A DNA stretch of 64,000 nt, taken from the NCBI GenBank assembly GCA_030544235.1, contig CM060469.1:21014517-21078516 (forward strand), written 5' to 3'. Below the pieces are notes generated by a model. It was not told the DNA's origin. It saw only the letters and a program-made list of their open reading frames with translations, and did not search any database. How positions within the stretch are numbered: position 1 is the first letter of the stretch; each line of letters begins with the position of its first letter. A program made the translations under genes and the position numbers. The DNA is from Lepturacanthus savala (Eukaryota; Chordata; Actinopteri; Scombriformes; Trichiuridae). Below are positions 48,270 to 59,476 of this stretch, piece by piece.

Positions 48270-49687
48270 TTACAGTATGTTTGTTGAAAGATTTCTATCA
48301 GTTGTTAAAGGCTTCAAACTCCATAGATTGTGAAGTTGTGTGTGTGTGTATGTGTGTGTGTGTGTGTGTGTGATGGCTATCAGCGGTCAGGACCTCAAAC
48401 CTCCCCAGATTTCCCCGTCGGCCACCGTGCAGCGCTCCTCTGCGTTTTATCTCCCGCCTTCATCTCTCTCTTCATATTGCATCGCTGTGTTTCTTGTTTT
48501 ATCTCATTGGAGATGCTCCTGCATGAATTTCCTTTCTTTCTTTTTAAATACACACAGAAATATTCCTCCTCTCAGTTTGGCCTCTGTGGATGCATTGAGC
48601 TGATCGTGTAAACAGATACTCTCATATCTAGAAAGAACAGGAAAATTAAGCGGAGAGTTTGTTCCATAATATAAATTGAAAAGAAACTGACTTCTGTTCA
48701 AACAAACGGAGGGAGGCGTGAAAGTCAATTTGGTTAAAGCTCTGAGGAATTTTAGCACACAGGAAAATCTAAATGGACTTTCTTCTTTATGCATGTCTGA
48801 AAGCTGCCTTGTGCTGGTTCGAAAAGTCACCCATAATGATCACAGCTGCTATGAATTGTTTGTTTCCTGGAAACACATTCTGTAAAAACTATTACAACAC
48901 AAACAACACACATATATATGTGTGTGTATGCATGTAAAGATTTCCCTAGAGAATGTGCAAATAAGAAATCAGACTCTTCCTTTAAACGTGACTGGTATGA
49001 TTATTATTATTATTATTATGTTTCACTGTTCACTTCAGAAAAAAAAACCAGTAACTAAACCACAAGACACTGAAAAAACAGTCTTTTTGTTAGACTCAGA
49101 CCCAAATTGTAACATTGTAGTACAAGTTATTAATTAATTCTACATATTTTTGTCAAAAATATGCATATAAACTGACTGTCCTCTACAGGTTTAAACTCGG
49201 CTATTATGATAGAAATTTGTGATTTGCTGCAGGTGTTATTGCTGTGGGGCTTCAAATATCTTATGTGCTGCTGTAATGGAGATATGGGGGTCTTCATTTT
49301 ATTTACCTCATCCTGCAGGGTAAAATCTGAGTGTGTGTGTCTGTGGTCTTTTTCTTCTCTACATTCTAGAGGATTTTTTTCAGAGACACCTCAGCCAAAA
49401 CTCTGAAAGTTAAGTTCCTCTTTAACATTGAATCCCGGATATATCCTTTAGCTGTTTGTTGCCTTTTTTCAGGTTTTATGCATCTTTTCAAGGCAGAAAA
49501 CAGAGCAGGGCTCCACTCACAGGATAGTCACTGTTACAAACACTGGCTCTGTTGACTTTACTGTTGTTAAGTGTTCAGGCAGCAGATCTAGATGGACAGG
49601 AATCACTGAGCCCAGTGGGTATTAGCAGAACAAGAGTTCAGGACAGGTTCTAGTTTTTATTTATAAAATAAAACAGATTAGAATGTG

Positions 49688-49978
49688 CATTGCAAAAAAA
49701 ATAAATATCTTAACAAGTCAAAATATAGTAAATTTAGTATAATTAGCCCGTTATTGAGTAGTAGAATTCTCACCAATTATCTTATTCCATTGGAAGATAA
49801 TTTTGCCTATTTCAAGATCTTCAATATAGTCTTGTTTTATTTATTTTTTATTAAAATATATTGTTTGCTTCTTAATATTTTTGACATTTTATCCATAAAA
49901 AATAAACAATGTGGTGATGGAATAAGATTATTCAAGATAATTTTATTCAATATTAGATAACATTTCATGTTTTGTAGT
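49688..49978 (+). repeat. Dispersed repeat family C, copy 2
   Basis: Starts CATTGCAAAAAAAATAAATA and contains ATTGAGTAGTAGAATTCTCA, TTATTCCATTGGAAGATAAT and AGTCTTGTTTTATTTATTTT. It ends ATGTTTTGTAGTGT, which is roughly the reverse complement of its start, as in a terminal inverted repeat. Confidence 0.55.
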
Positions 49979-49979
49979 G

Positions 49980-52190
49980 TATTGTTATCATCCACCTGGC
50001 AGGAAAAGTTCAACAAAACATGAAGATTCACTGTAAAAAAAAAAAACATGAATATTCTGTGTATATTTGACAGTTCTGTGACATATAAAAGTAAATCAGA
50101 CAAGAAAAGGTGATAACTTTTGTCAATGTATGAGGCTTTTTTATTTCTTTGATGCATATGGTGCCAGTTCACACTCCAAATCCAATTGTTTAACTTTTTT
50201 CCATCACTGGACGTGGTTTCTCTTTGCACGTATGCGTGTAAAGGATCACCAGTCAGATTTTGAGATTAAAGGTAAAAGCTGTTGTCAGTTGAGAGGAAAA
50301 AGACCAGATACAGTGTGTAGACGAAAAAAACGACCCGACCTGGAGAATAAATGAACTTCAAACACACATATGAATCAGATGTTTCCAGACTGTCGTGTGT
50401 GTGTAGGTCAGACACTAAATCTGCCCGACAACGCTGAACACAGGGTATATAGAAGAATATGAATTCATAAATAGTGGAATCTTTGTTCTTCAACCTTTCT
50501 ATTTTCCAAGGTCGTGTTCATTTATCACAGCAGGTTGTGCAGTAGAGACTGGACAAAGGCTATAATGGCAGGTATGCGATAAACTGTATAGGATGGGTAT
50601 GAGGGGCACAACATATTCAGCATCTAGACTTGGCCTGATTAGATGTCCAGACATGCCATAACCTTGGGGATCTGCCAGCAAAAAGGGGAGCAGGAGGAGG
50701 GGTGGATGTGGGTGGGTGAAATGCAGACAGACAGACTTGCAGACAGAAACACACACACCATAAGACCCAAACAGAGACACACACACACACACACACACAC
50801 ACACCGATCACAACAAGTGTCGCATTTACTTACTCAGCCGGTACATGATAAATATGTCTGTTTGAGTCAAGGTCAAACACACCCCCTTGTCCACTTACAC
50901 ACACACACAAACACACACACACACAGCAGACAGACATGAAGACATATTTCTCATCCATCAACATAATGTTTTCCAAGTTTGCAGAACAAGAACGTTTTCG
51001 CTGCCTGGCTGCGCCTCACTGTGTGTGTCTTCTTGTTTCACTGTTAAAAATACAAATAACATATATAAAAATACAATAAGTGTATTCTTTGTAATATTCT
51101 GACTAATGATTTAGGCTGGTAATTAAATCTAAAAGTTCCCGTCCAGACATAATCTCAGTCATCTGAAGATTTCTATATTAAATGCAGGTAGTTGGTTGGA
51201 CAGTGGTGTGAAAATCCTTTAATAAAACCTCCCTGATAACATGAACATGTTCTCCTCATTTCTCCTCAAGTAAAAGAAGATCTGCAATAATGACTTGTTT
51301 TTTTTCTTTTAAACTATGTAAATGCTTCCACCCCATTTAAGCAATGCAATCTGGGAGAATGTTTTCTGTCTCTAGTTGAGTGAAGCGTTTAGAGACTGAC
51401 TTGTGAGTCTACAAAATGTTTTTAAAACTGCCTGATAAAACAAGTTCAATTATCTCATTAAAAATTAAAGCAGTATCTACTCCTCCTCTAGAATTAAAAA
51501 AAGTTTAATGCCATTTAGAAACATTTCCAAAGTTGAATAACAGTGATCATGTTTTCAGTTTCCTGAAAGTAGTTCTTTTTCTCTTTGAAAAAGGAAAAAT
51601 GTTGACACATAAAGGGGTGATTTAAAGACCTAATGTAATGTAATCTGTTATAATCTTTAGTCTAATTAATATACATCTCTCACATTTAATGTTTGTTGTT
51701 CAGTTGGGCTTTCATTTCAGATCATTTTGTAAGTTGTTGAGGTGACAATGAAGCACAATACTAGACGTTTTCTAGTTGTAGCAAGAGTTTCCTGAGTTTG
51801 TCTTTAATATACACAATAATAAAGTTGAACACGAGTCCTTGATTTGACCAATAAATTGAAATAAATTGAATGCAAGTTCAAGAAAGAAACTCAATAGATG
51901 AATTACAATAACAATTTGTTTCTCTCCTTGTTTCCACCCTTTCTCATTTAGCAGTTTTCTCCCTGATAAATATGTGACAAACAGTATAAAAATAATATTC
52001 TTCGTCAGACGACAGACATTTTTCATCTGTAGCACTGAACAACAACTCCCCCCTCCACTAAAGGGTTTGTTCGCTATCCCTCCATCTCACCCTTCTCCTT
52101 CTCTTTACATCCCCCTCTCACCTTTTTATTCATCTAACACTTTTTTTTCTTGCATTTTTTTGCTCTAGCAAAAATTAATCACCTGTCTTT
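49980..52190. other. Intron with short CA arrays only
   Basis: Apart from short CA arrays at 50776-50803 and 50890-50924, nothing recognised. The 130-residue minus frame at 49837-50229 overlaps the family C repeat and is AT-rich with no domain. Confidence 0.5.
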
Positions 52191-52192
52191 AT

Positions 52193-52248
52193 GTGTGTGT
52201 GTGTGTGTATGTGTGTGTGTGTGTATGTGTGTGTGTGTGTGTGTGTGT
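52193..52248. repeat. (GT)n microsatellite with TAT interruptions
   Basis: GT array broken by two TAT steps; a (GA)n run lies at 52372-52408. Confidence 0.93.
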
Positions 52249-52249
52249 G

Positions 52250-52350
52250 GGCCAGCAGGATGCCCACAGAGGCTTTTGGCTGATTTATTGCGGAGTTAAT
52301 TCATAACGGCGTCCGATGATGATGAGAGGCCGCGGGAAAGTATGGTCGTC
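52250..52350. promoter_or_regulatory. Candidate conserved noncoding element
   Basis: GGCTGATTTATTGCGGAG and TTAATTCATAACGGCGTC in GC-richer unique sequence between a GT and a GA array. Confidence 0.25.
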
Positions 52351-53021
52351 ACTGTTGTTGTTGAAGGGTGAAAGAGAGAGAGAGAGAGAGAGGGACAGAG
52401 AGAGAGAGAATAAACAGAGCAGCTCTTTGATATAAAGTAATAGAGCGGAAAGCGATGAAGGAGAAAAGGAAGTGAGGGAAAGAAAAGGAGAGGCAGATTG
52501 TCAGCTCCTTAAGAATGAAAATGAAGTAATAGAGTGAAGGAGAGAGGAAAGGAGATGAGAGAAGGAGGCGAAGTTCCTGCAGTGATCAGTGACGTTTCTT
52601 CTTTTCTCGATCTAAAGAAGATGTGATTGAAGGTGCTGTCACACGCTAATTTGCATGTTGTTATATATGGAATGATCATATTTTTCTGTGTGATTATTCA
52701 GCTGGTTGATGGAAACAACCTTCATGTGTGATCAGTCCAGTGTTTGTAGGGTTCATCACTTTTGCAAATTTATTTTTAAAATTGAGTTGAAGCATTCACA
52801 CATGGAAAAAAGTCACTGCCGCTTTGTTCCCGAGCTCTTCAGTAACTAACTGTACAACTTTTAAAATCCTTTGTAATCCGTATGGGGGAAAATGAGAAAA
52901 TTGCAAATTTAGGAAATCATGTTGTAAATTGGAAATTTTCTATTCAAACTTGCAGTGTGGAACGTTTACATATAAATGAATGTCCAATCCATACAAACTT
53001 TTGCCAAAGAGCTTCACACAA

Positions 53022-53041
53022 TGCTGTGAAACTAGCATTTA
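53022..53041 (+). mobile_element. hAT-type repeat family A, left stub outside the Tc1 insertion
   Basis: TGCTGTGAAACTAGCATTTA resembles the family start GCTGCAACTAATGATTA. It abuts the Tc1 element, on whose other side the family resumes at ATTTTGATAGTTGATT. This is read as the 5' stub of one copy split by Tc1. Confidence 0.45.
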
Positions 53042-54419
53042 CAGGTGCTGGTCATATAATTAGAACATAGTGAAAACATTTAATTTATTTCTGTAATTCC
53101 ATTCAAAGAGTGAAACTTTTATGTTATATTCAGATATATTTATTATATCAATATAACTATTATTATATTCATTACTCACAGACTGATATATTTCAAATGA
53201 TTATTTCTTTTAATTTTGGTGATTATAACTCTCAAGTAATGGAAATCCCAAATTCACTATTTCAGAAGATATGAAAAAATAGATTTCTAGAAATGGCCAA
53301 CTGAAAAGTATGAACATGAAAAATCTCCCTCTTCACCATAGCCCATAGATTTCCTATGGGCTTGAGGTCACCCAAATTTGCTGGCCAATTAAGAACAGGG
53401 ATACCATTGTCCTTAAACCAGGTACTGGCAGCTTTGGCACTGTGTGCAGGTGCAAGTCCTGTTGGAAAATGAAATCTGCATCTCCATGAAACTGGTCAGC
53501 AGCCAGAAGCATGAAGTGCTCTAAAATTTCCTGGTCGGCAACTGCTTTGACCTTGGACATAAGAAAACCCAGTGGACCAACACCAGCAGATGACATGGCA
53601 GCCCAAACCATCACTGACTGTGGAAACTTTACAGTTGACCTCAAGCAACATAGATTCTGTGCCTCTCCTCTCTTCCTCCAGAATCCAAGACCTCGATTTC
53701 CAAAGGACATACATAATTTACTTTTATCAGAGCGCATAACTTTGCATCACTCAGCAGCAGTCCAGTCCTTTTTATCTTTAGCACACGCAAGATGCTTCTG
53801 ACGCTGTCTCTTGTTCCAAAATGGCTTGACACCAGGAATGTGACAGCTGAAACCCATGTCTTGCATACATCTGTGTGAGGTGGTTCTTGAAACACTGTCT
53901 CCAGCTGCAGTCCACTTTTTGTGAATCTCCCCCACATTTTTGAATTTTGTTTCACAATCCTCTTCAAGGTGTGGTTATCCCTATTGCTTGTGCACTTTTT
54001 TCAACCACATCTTTTCCTTCCCTTCACCTCTCTATTAATGTGCTTGGACACAAATCTCTGTGAACAGCCAGCCTCTTTAGAAATGACCTTTTGATTGTGC
54101 ATGATGTATAGCCTACAGACCTAGACTGGCCATTTAAAGGCATTTGTAGGTGTTTTGAGTTAATTAGCTGATTAGATTGCGGCACTAAGTGTCTTCAATA
54201 TTGAATCTTTTCACAATAATCTAATTTTCTGAGATACCCAATTTGGAGTTTTCATTAGTTCTCAGTTACAATCATCGATATTAAAAGAAATTAATGCTTG
54301 AAATATGTCCGTCTGTGTGAAATGGATGTTGACATTATACAAGTTTCACTTTTTGAATGGAATTACAATTATTATTAATACACTTTTTCCTGATATTCTT
54401 ATTATATGATTAGCCCCTG
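53042..54419 (-). mobile_element. Tc1-like DNA transposon, dead copy
   Basis: Left end CAGGTGCTGGTCATATAATT is matched by the inverted right end ending TTATATGATTAGCCCCTG. Inverted similarity continues inward for roughly 190-200 bp (GTAATTCCATTCAAA, GTGAAACTT, ATATTTCAA, TTTCTTTTAAT), so it has long terminal inverted repeats. TA precedes the left end. A broken minus-strand transposase lies between about 54105 and 53300. It sits inside a hAT-type family A copy. Confidence 0.88.
53300..54105 (-). pseudogene. Tc1-family transposase pseudogene (DDE type)
   Basis: Tc1 transposases cut and paste their element using a D, D and E catalytic triad (established knowledge). On the minus strand the N-terminal helix-turn-helix region is recognisable (ISKEAGCSQ-like, near 54080). 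The central part reads KKWTAAGDSVSRTTSHRCMQ, followed by the first Asp in RSDKSKL. Next come the family's VMVWAAMS block, the second Asp in FQQDLHLHT, and WPANLGDLKPIGNLW near 53365. The usual Glu of the PIENLW motif is Gly here (GGA codon). At least two frameshifts and a stop (after KRCG near 54000) break the frame. It is certainly non-functional. Confidence 0.88.
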
Positions 54420-54728
54420 AATTTTGATAGTTGATTAATCTAACGATTGTTAAAATCGATTAGTTGTTTGGCTCATAAATTGATGCAAAATGTTTATCAC
54501 TTTACCAAAGTTGAAGATTCACTCTAAAATGCCTTTTTTGGTCGAGATCAATAGTTCACAACCCAAAGATCATCAGTTTCCTATAAAAATATATAATAAT
54601 ATATATAATCAGATTTGAGAAGCTGGCACCAGAGAATTTGGACAATTTCTTGTTAAAAATAACAAATAATTAATAGATTATAACACAGTTGGTGATTACT
54701 GTAATAGTTAGCAACTAATTAATTAACA
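54420..54728 (+). mobile_element. hAT-type repeat family A, main part outside the Tc1 insertion
   Basis: Starts ATTTTGATAGTTGATTAATC directly at the Tc1 right end. It continues with TTGAAGATTCACTCTAAAAT, ACAACCCAAAGATCATCAGT and AGAGAATTTGGACAATTTCT in direct family order. Confidence 0.75.
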
Positions 54729-55427
54729 CAATTTGTTTAATATGCTTCTCACCAGAAGATGGCAACAAAAGTACCACACATCAGCTTTAATGTAAATAGG
54801 AGACGTCTCAGATTTTACCCATGAAAACTTGTTGACTGCTTGTTGAATATAAAACAGTTGCTTAATGTCTTCATGGCTCTAGAGGAGTTTGTCTCGTCTG
54901 ACTTGGTGCTTTATCATTGTCATAGTTTAATACTTAACGTTTTTCCTTCTTTGTTTCTCTTTGTTTTTCATGCTGTTATGAGGCCATGTTTTCAGATGTA
55001 TTTATTCTTCAAATGTCAAACATTTCTACACATCAAGAAGCACAATGTAAATGAGTCTCGGGGCCCTGTTCTTGTGATGCAGCGCTCTGATGGTTTGTTT
55101 TGCTATCGGCCTTGTGTGAGTGTGAGTCCACGGTTCATTCGGATGAGACAGAGTTGTTGCTGTTTTGGTAGAAGCTGAATCTCAAATGCTGAGAATCACA
55201 ACTGTGTCTATCGCAACATTTATCAGCTCCACACCGTCCAGACGCTAGTTTTTGTTTCCTGAAGAAGAGTTTTTCAGCTTGTTAAACTGCTGCTGTCGTG
55301 TGTCACAGTGGATCAGATGTTACTCAGCTATGAGACCAGTGATGTGGCTGTTTGACAGTTTATTTATTATTCACCATATTCTCAGATCACTGTCACCAGC
55401 ACTCAGCTTTGAGTAGTAGTCTGATCA

Positions 55428-55562
55428 ACTAAAGGGTATTTTGATAGTCAAATAATCTATCAATTATTTTAATGATTAATTGATTAGTTTTTTGGTTCAC
55501 AAAATAGTGTGAAATGTCGATCATCGAAGCCGAAGATTCAACCAAAAATGTATTTTTTTTGT
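55428..55562 (+). mobile_element. hAT-type repeat family A, fragment beside the npas3 exon
   Basis: Landmarks in direct order are ATTTTGATAGTCAAATAATC, TTGATTAGTTTTTTGGTTCA, CAAAATAGTGTGAAATG and AGATTCAACCAAAAATGT. The match ends in the T-run about 17 bases before the exon, so the fragment overlaps the acceptor region of the bHLH exon. Confidence 0.75.
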
Positions 55563-55579
55563 ACCTTGTGTGGTTCCAG
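55541..55579 (+). promoter_or_regulatory. npas3: 3' splice site of the npas3 bHLH exon
   Basis: A run of eight T residues, then a GT-rich stretch, precedes the terminal CAG at 55577-55579. The T-run lies within the end of a hAT-family repeat fragment (55428-55562), whose intact copies carry the sequence TTTTTTTGTCCAG. Part of the polypyrimidine tract therefore appears to be transposon-derived. Confidence 0.8.
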
Positions 55580-55824
55580 GCTGCAGGCTCTGAGGAAGGA
55601 GAAGTCTCGGGACGCAGCGCGGTCGCGGCGGGGGAAGGAGAACTTTGAGTTTTATGAACTGGCCAAGATGCTGCCGCTGCCGGGTGCCATCACCAGCCAG
55701 CTGGACAAGGCCTCCATCATCCGCCTCACCATCAGCTACCTGAAGATGAGGGACTTCGCCAACCAGGGAGACCCGCCCTGGAACCTGCGCATCGAGGGAC
55801 CGCCGCCCAACACCTCCGTTAAAG
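55580..55824 (+). CDS. npas3: npas3 exon encoding the bHLH domain (partial gene)
   Basis: This internal exon encodes 81 complete codons starting LQALRKEKSRDAARSRRGKE. NPAS3 is a nuclear class I bHLH-PAS transcription factor that pairs with ARNT-type partners and acts in neural development (established knowledge). Seen: the basic region KEKSRDAARSRRGKEN (about residues 7-22 of the exon), helix 1 ENFEFYELAKMLPLP, a loop ITSQLDKAS, helix 2 IIRLTISYLKMRDF, and the linker ANQGDPPWNLRIEGPPPNTSVK. The MRDFANQGDPPWNLR linker distinguishes NPAS3 from NPAS1 and from SIM proteins. Boundaries: acceptor TTCCAG at 55574-55579 and donor GTAGGA from 55825. The exon enters with the last base of one codon and leaves after the first base of another. 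An alternative acceptor after CTGCAG at 55586 would drop two residues. The exon is far more GC-rich than its surroundings. Compared with the mammalian protein as I remember it, AKM and LPG replace AKL and LPA. Neither the upstream N-terminus nor the PAS exons are found here. Confidence 0.93.
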
Positions 55825-55830
55825 GTAGGA
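55825..55830 (+). promoter_or_regulatory. npas3: 5' splice site after the npas3 bHLH exon
   Basis: GTAGGA directly follows AAAG. It leaves a phase-1 split codon that would begin the valine following SVK in NPAS3 proteins. The reading frame beyond it diverges from NPAS3 at once, as expected for an intron. Confidence 0.85.
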
Positions 55831-56194
55831 TGCACACGGGTGGAGCTGGAGGGAAAGATGTCACCTCACATCAGAGTCACTGATCTAATGACCTGAGAAC
55901 AACATTTTTAAATTTAGTTTGACTTTCACACCATCAACCTAAACCTTTTGGAACCAGTTGATTTCCTTCATAAACTCAAAAGAACTATAATTATCAAAAA
56001 CGTAGTAATGAACCAACTGTTCATTTTCCGAACACCTGAAACAATTTGAAACACACAGATTTTAGTTCTGTTTAGTTCTAACAAACAGTCCTTCATGTTT
56101 TTAATGCTGCAAGAGCCACAAAGACTCAGAGGAATCTTGCTTCAATAGTTGAGTAAATAATGTTCCCTTAAAAAGATCAATGGTAAAGTGAAAC

Positions 56195-56565
56195 TAGTGG
56201 TAAAGTAAAGTAAAACTACTTTATTATACCAATTAAGTATTGTTAGGCATTTCTATACTTGAGGCAAATATAGAGTATATAAAGCCAATTCTATACTTTA
56301 CTTGAGTTGTTATATAACTATAAACTTTCACTTTTTACTCCACTACATTTTCATTTTCAAGCATTTTCATGACTTACTACATAATAAAATCAAAATCTGC
56401 TGCAAACAGTGTGACATCACAAATAGTTTGGATTATTATTATTTTTCAGTTTATACAAATGTATCTCAAACTTCATTTTTTTAACTGACATAATTTACTT
56501 ATATTTTTACTTTTGATATGTAATTTAATATCAGAAAATAACTTTGATACTTTTACTGACGTGAT
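56195..56565 (+). repeat. Diverged TACTTTACTTGAGT/TTTTACTCCACTACATTT fish repeat
   Basis: Shares TATACTTTACTTGAGTT, ACTTTTTACTCCACTACATT and TTTGATACTTTTACTGA with a repeat I recall as abundant in fish genomes. A looser relative may be present at 8285-8410. It is probably a non-autonomous DNA transposon. Confidence 0.45.
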
Positions 56566-57589
56566 ATTCTAATCGAAGACTTTGGCTTTTTCTGGCCAGA
56601 TATCTGTCCTTTTACTCTGATGTTGCTTTCAGCTCCTTCAGACACTGCAGTATATATTGTTCCTAAAATAGAAAAGAAAGAAAAGCTGAGGCTGCCTTTT
56701 CTCCTGAGACATTTGTATGACACAGGTTGTAGAATCACGTTCTGTCCATTTATTCTCGGCTTGAATTATGTCCACAGGAGTCACGTTTATAAACTGTATT
56801 TGATATTCTAGTTTGATAAAAATCGTTTTAGACTCAAGAATACTATTCTGAAGTTAGGCTCATTCTTGTTAAATGATGTTAATTTTTCATCTTTCCTAAT
56901 AATTTACAACTTAAAAACTGCTGGATTTTTGGTCTAAACAAGCATTAACCTTCAATCCTTCATTTTTAAATCCTTCCTATCCACTAAAACCCATTAAAGC
57001 AGCACTGCAGCTGCTGAAATAGGATTCTTTAATTCAAGGTCTGAAATTTTGCTGTTTAAAAAGTTTCATGTTGGGATCATTTGGCTTTTGAAATTGGATG
57101 CGTTTAATTAGTTGAATGACGATGTGACTTAAATTTGACTTTTGTATTGAAGTCTATTGATTTTCTTGTTATTGAAAACTTTATACAGGAACTTTTCTTT
57201 GATTCTCCTTCCACTCATTTTATGTCACCTTTCTCTCTATATTGATATGACAGCAGCTTTTTGCAAAGTCTAAACAGTTGGCCTCAGTCTTTTTTATGAC
57301 AGTATAATAGAATCCACTGTGATTACAATCTGATAATGTAAAATTTTTATTTTTAATTTATTTTGAATAATAATATAAGAATATTGTATTATTTTATCAG
57401 AATGTATTTAAACTTAAATTAAAAATAAAGAGCTGTTAAGATGATGTATGTGTCAAATGTTTACAAATTAACATTAAAGCTTCACTATATTAAACAATAT
57501 TTATATGCCAAATAATTATTCATGAAAAGTATGTGTTTTTAATATTTCTAACTGATCATTGGGATGTCCTGAGTAGGTTCTGTGTGTTT

Positions 57590-58092
57590 CAATTCCATGG
57601 AATCGTTTGGCAGTGTATCTAATGATTCTCTTATGGATTCCAATCAGCACGAATCTACGTCACGTAACTTACGTTAGTCGAGAGGAAGCTGTGCACGCTC
57701 GATTCCAGCAAGCACACCTAATTACGTGATGACGTTATGCCGGTTTAGCACATTGTAAACAACAATGGTGCCCACTAGATTCAAAAGCTCCAAAAGTTTG
57801 GCTTCACTTTATGAAAAAAGGATGGCAACAGACGACTTGCACATTGGACATAACCGCGTCGGGAGGGACCACAACAAAAACACAGTATTCTGGCTCTTTT
57901 GACTTCGCTGTTGAGTTTGTAAGGTTGTGATTTCCAAGAAAACAAACTTTATCCTAATCAAACTCCTTTTTTTCCGAAATAAGAATTGATAAGAGAATCG
58001 ATAAAGAATCATATTGTTAAGCAGTATCAATAATATTGTTAAGCAGGATAATGGAATCAGAATCATAAAAATCTTATCAATTCCCAACCTTA
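57590..58092 (+). mobile_element. hAT-type element relic with a broken BED-finger transposase start
   Basis: The right end TTATCAATTCCCAACCTTA and internal GAATTGATAAGAGAATCGAT and GGAATCAGAATCATAAAAAT repeats are typical of hAT elements. Near 57765 an ATG opens VPTRFKSS; after a one-base frameshift it continues KVWLHFMKKGWQQTTC, resembling the start of BED zinc fingers in hAT/ZBED transposases. The rest of the transposase is missing. The left boundary is uncertain. Confidence 0.5.
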
Positions 58093-58249
58093 GTCCTGAG
58101 ACAAATAGCCTTATAGAAACTTGAGATTTGAAATAACTAAACTTTGTGCATGTAACAGTCTGATTTATCCCTTTGCAAGTACCTGCCCAGTAGAGGCAAA
58201 AAATATGTAAACAGCATACATATATCCCCATTAATGCTTCACTCATTCA

Positions 58250-58619
58250 GTCAGTCAGTCAGTCATTTTCTATACCTGCTTATTCCTCATTAGGGTTGCA
58301 GGGGTCTGCTGGAGCCAATCCCAGCGCGTTATGGCGAGAGGCAGGGATACACCCCAGATGGTCGCCAGCCAATCGTGGGGCACACACACCATTCACTCAC
58401 ACACTCACACCTATGGGGAATTTAGAGTTGCCAATTAACCTGAGCATGTTTTTGGACTGTGGGAGGAAGCCGGAGTACCCGGTGAAAACCCACGCAGACA
58501 CGGGGAGAACATGCAAACTCCACACAGAAAGGTCCCAGACCCAGGACCAAGGAGGTCTTGAACCTGCGACCTTCTTGCTGTGAGGCAACAGCGCTAACCC
58601 CTGCGCCACCGTGTCGCCC
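58250..58619 (-). mobile_element. tRNA-headed SINE, full-length inverted copy, 11-bp TSD
   Basis: Almost the exact reverse complement of the copy at 46681 and of nearly the same length (370 against 371 bp). The tail (GTCA)n is at the left. TCACTCATTCA flanks it at 58239-58249 and 58620-58630. Open frames on both strands are shadows of the SINE. Confidence 0.88.
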
Positions 58620-58859
58620 TCACTCATTCATATTTGTATAATAATAAGACTGATTTAGGAATAATAAGTACATTTTTCTCTATGTTTATGACCCATATTA
58701 ACTCAAATTAATTTAAATTTAGAGTCCTAACACTTTCTCTAATTGTAAACTAAACTATAAACGCAGCAGGACTACTATATTTAGCCGCCAGATAAACTTT
58801 TTTCTTTGCTTGTCCAAACAAACCATTTTATCTTAATGAATCTGAACGTATACAAACAG

Positions 58860-59230
58860 GCAGATTGAGCCGACGGCGGGCAGAGCTGCAGGGACTGTCT
58901 GGCCCTTTAATCTGCTATCAAACAACATTGAAAATCTGCTGAAACACACACGCACACGCACACACACACACACACACGTTCACACACACACAGAGACGGC
59001 TAGCTTCTGCGCTAAGTGATTTTCTGTGAAGGGAACATTAAGCTTTGATGAATTTCTGCCTGGAGTACCAGAGTATACACAGCACTTGTGAATCTAAGTG
59101 GAATTTGCCTTTGAAATGGGCCCTTTGTGCGACGCACTTAGAGGAGAAAAGGAGCACTCGCTTTTAAAAGGGACGTTTGAGCTTGTAGGAATGACCCAAA
59201 GATAAAAGCGAATTGCCTAAATTTTCAGGT
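58860..59230. promoter_or_regulatory. Candidate conserved noncoding element, interrupted by a CA array
   Basis: Two unique blocks (58860-58944 and 58996-59230) flank a CA array. Motifs include TTTAATCTGCTATCAAAC, TTAAGCTTTGATGAATTTC and GAATTTGCCTTTGAAATG. The right block ends in a CAAATTTTCAG-like acceptor-looking string but has no coding frame. Confidence 0.3.
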
Positions 59231-59363
59231 GGTGTGTGTATGTGTGTGTGTGTGTGTGTGTCTGTAAGAACTTCAACGGAATATTTACCTGCACAAGAGC
59301 AAGAATGTAGTTCAGTATGTGTGAATACATGTAAATGTGTGTGCGTGCATTTCTACACAGGAG

Positions 59364-59365
<2 letters not shown>

Positions 59366-59456
<91 letters not shown>

Positions 59457-59476
59457 GTGTGTGTGTGTGTGTGTGA
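59366..59476. repeat. (GT)n microsatellite, about 110 bp
   Basis: GT array with one GC step near 59451; less regular GT text continues to 59505. Confidence 0.95.

Noticed and set aside
55521..55835. Minus-strand 104-codon frame opposite the npas3 exon
   Set aside because: Shadow of a GC-rich coding exon on the other strand.
58296..58583. 95-codon frame, with a 113-codon relative at 46718-47059
   Set aside because: The same peptide recurs because both lie in copies of one SINE; its box structure and target duplications explain it.
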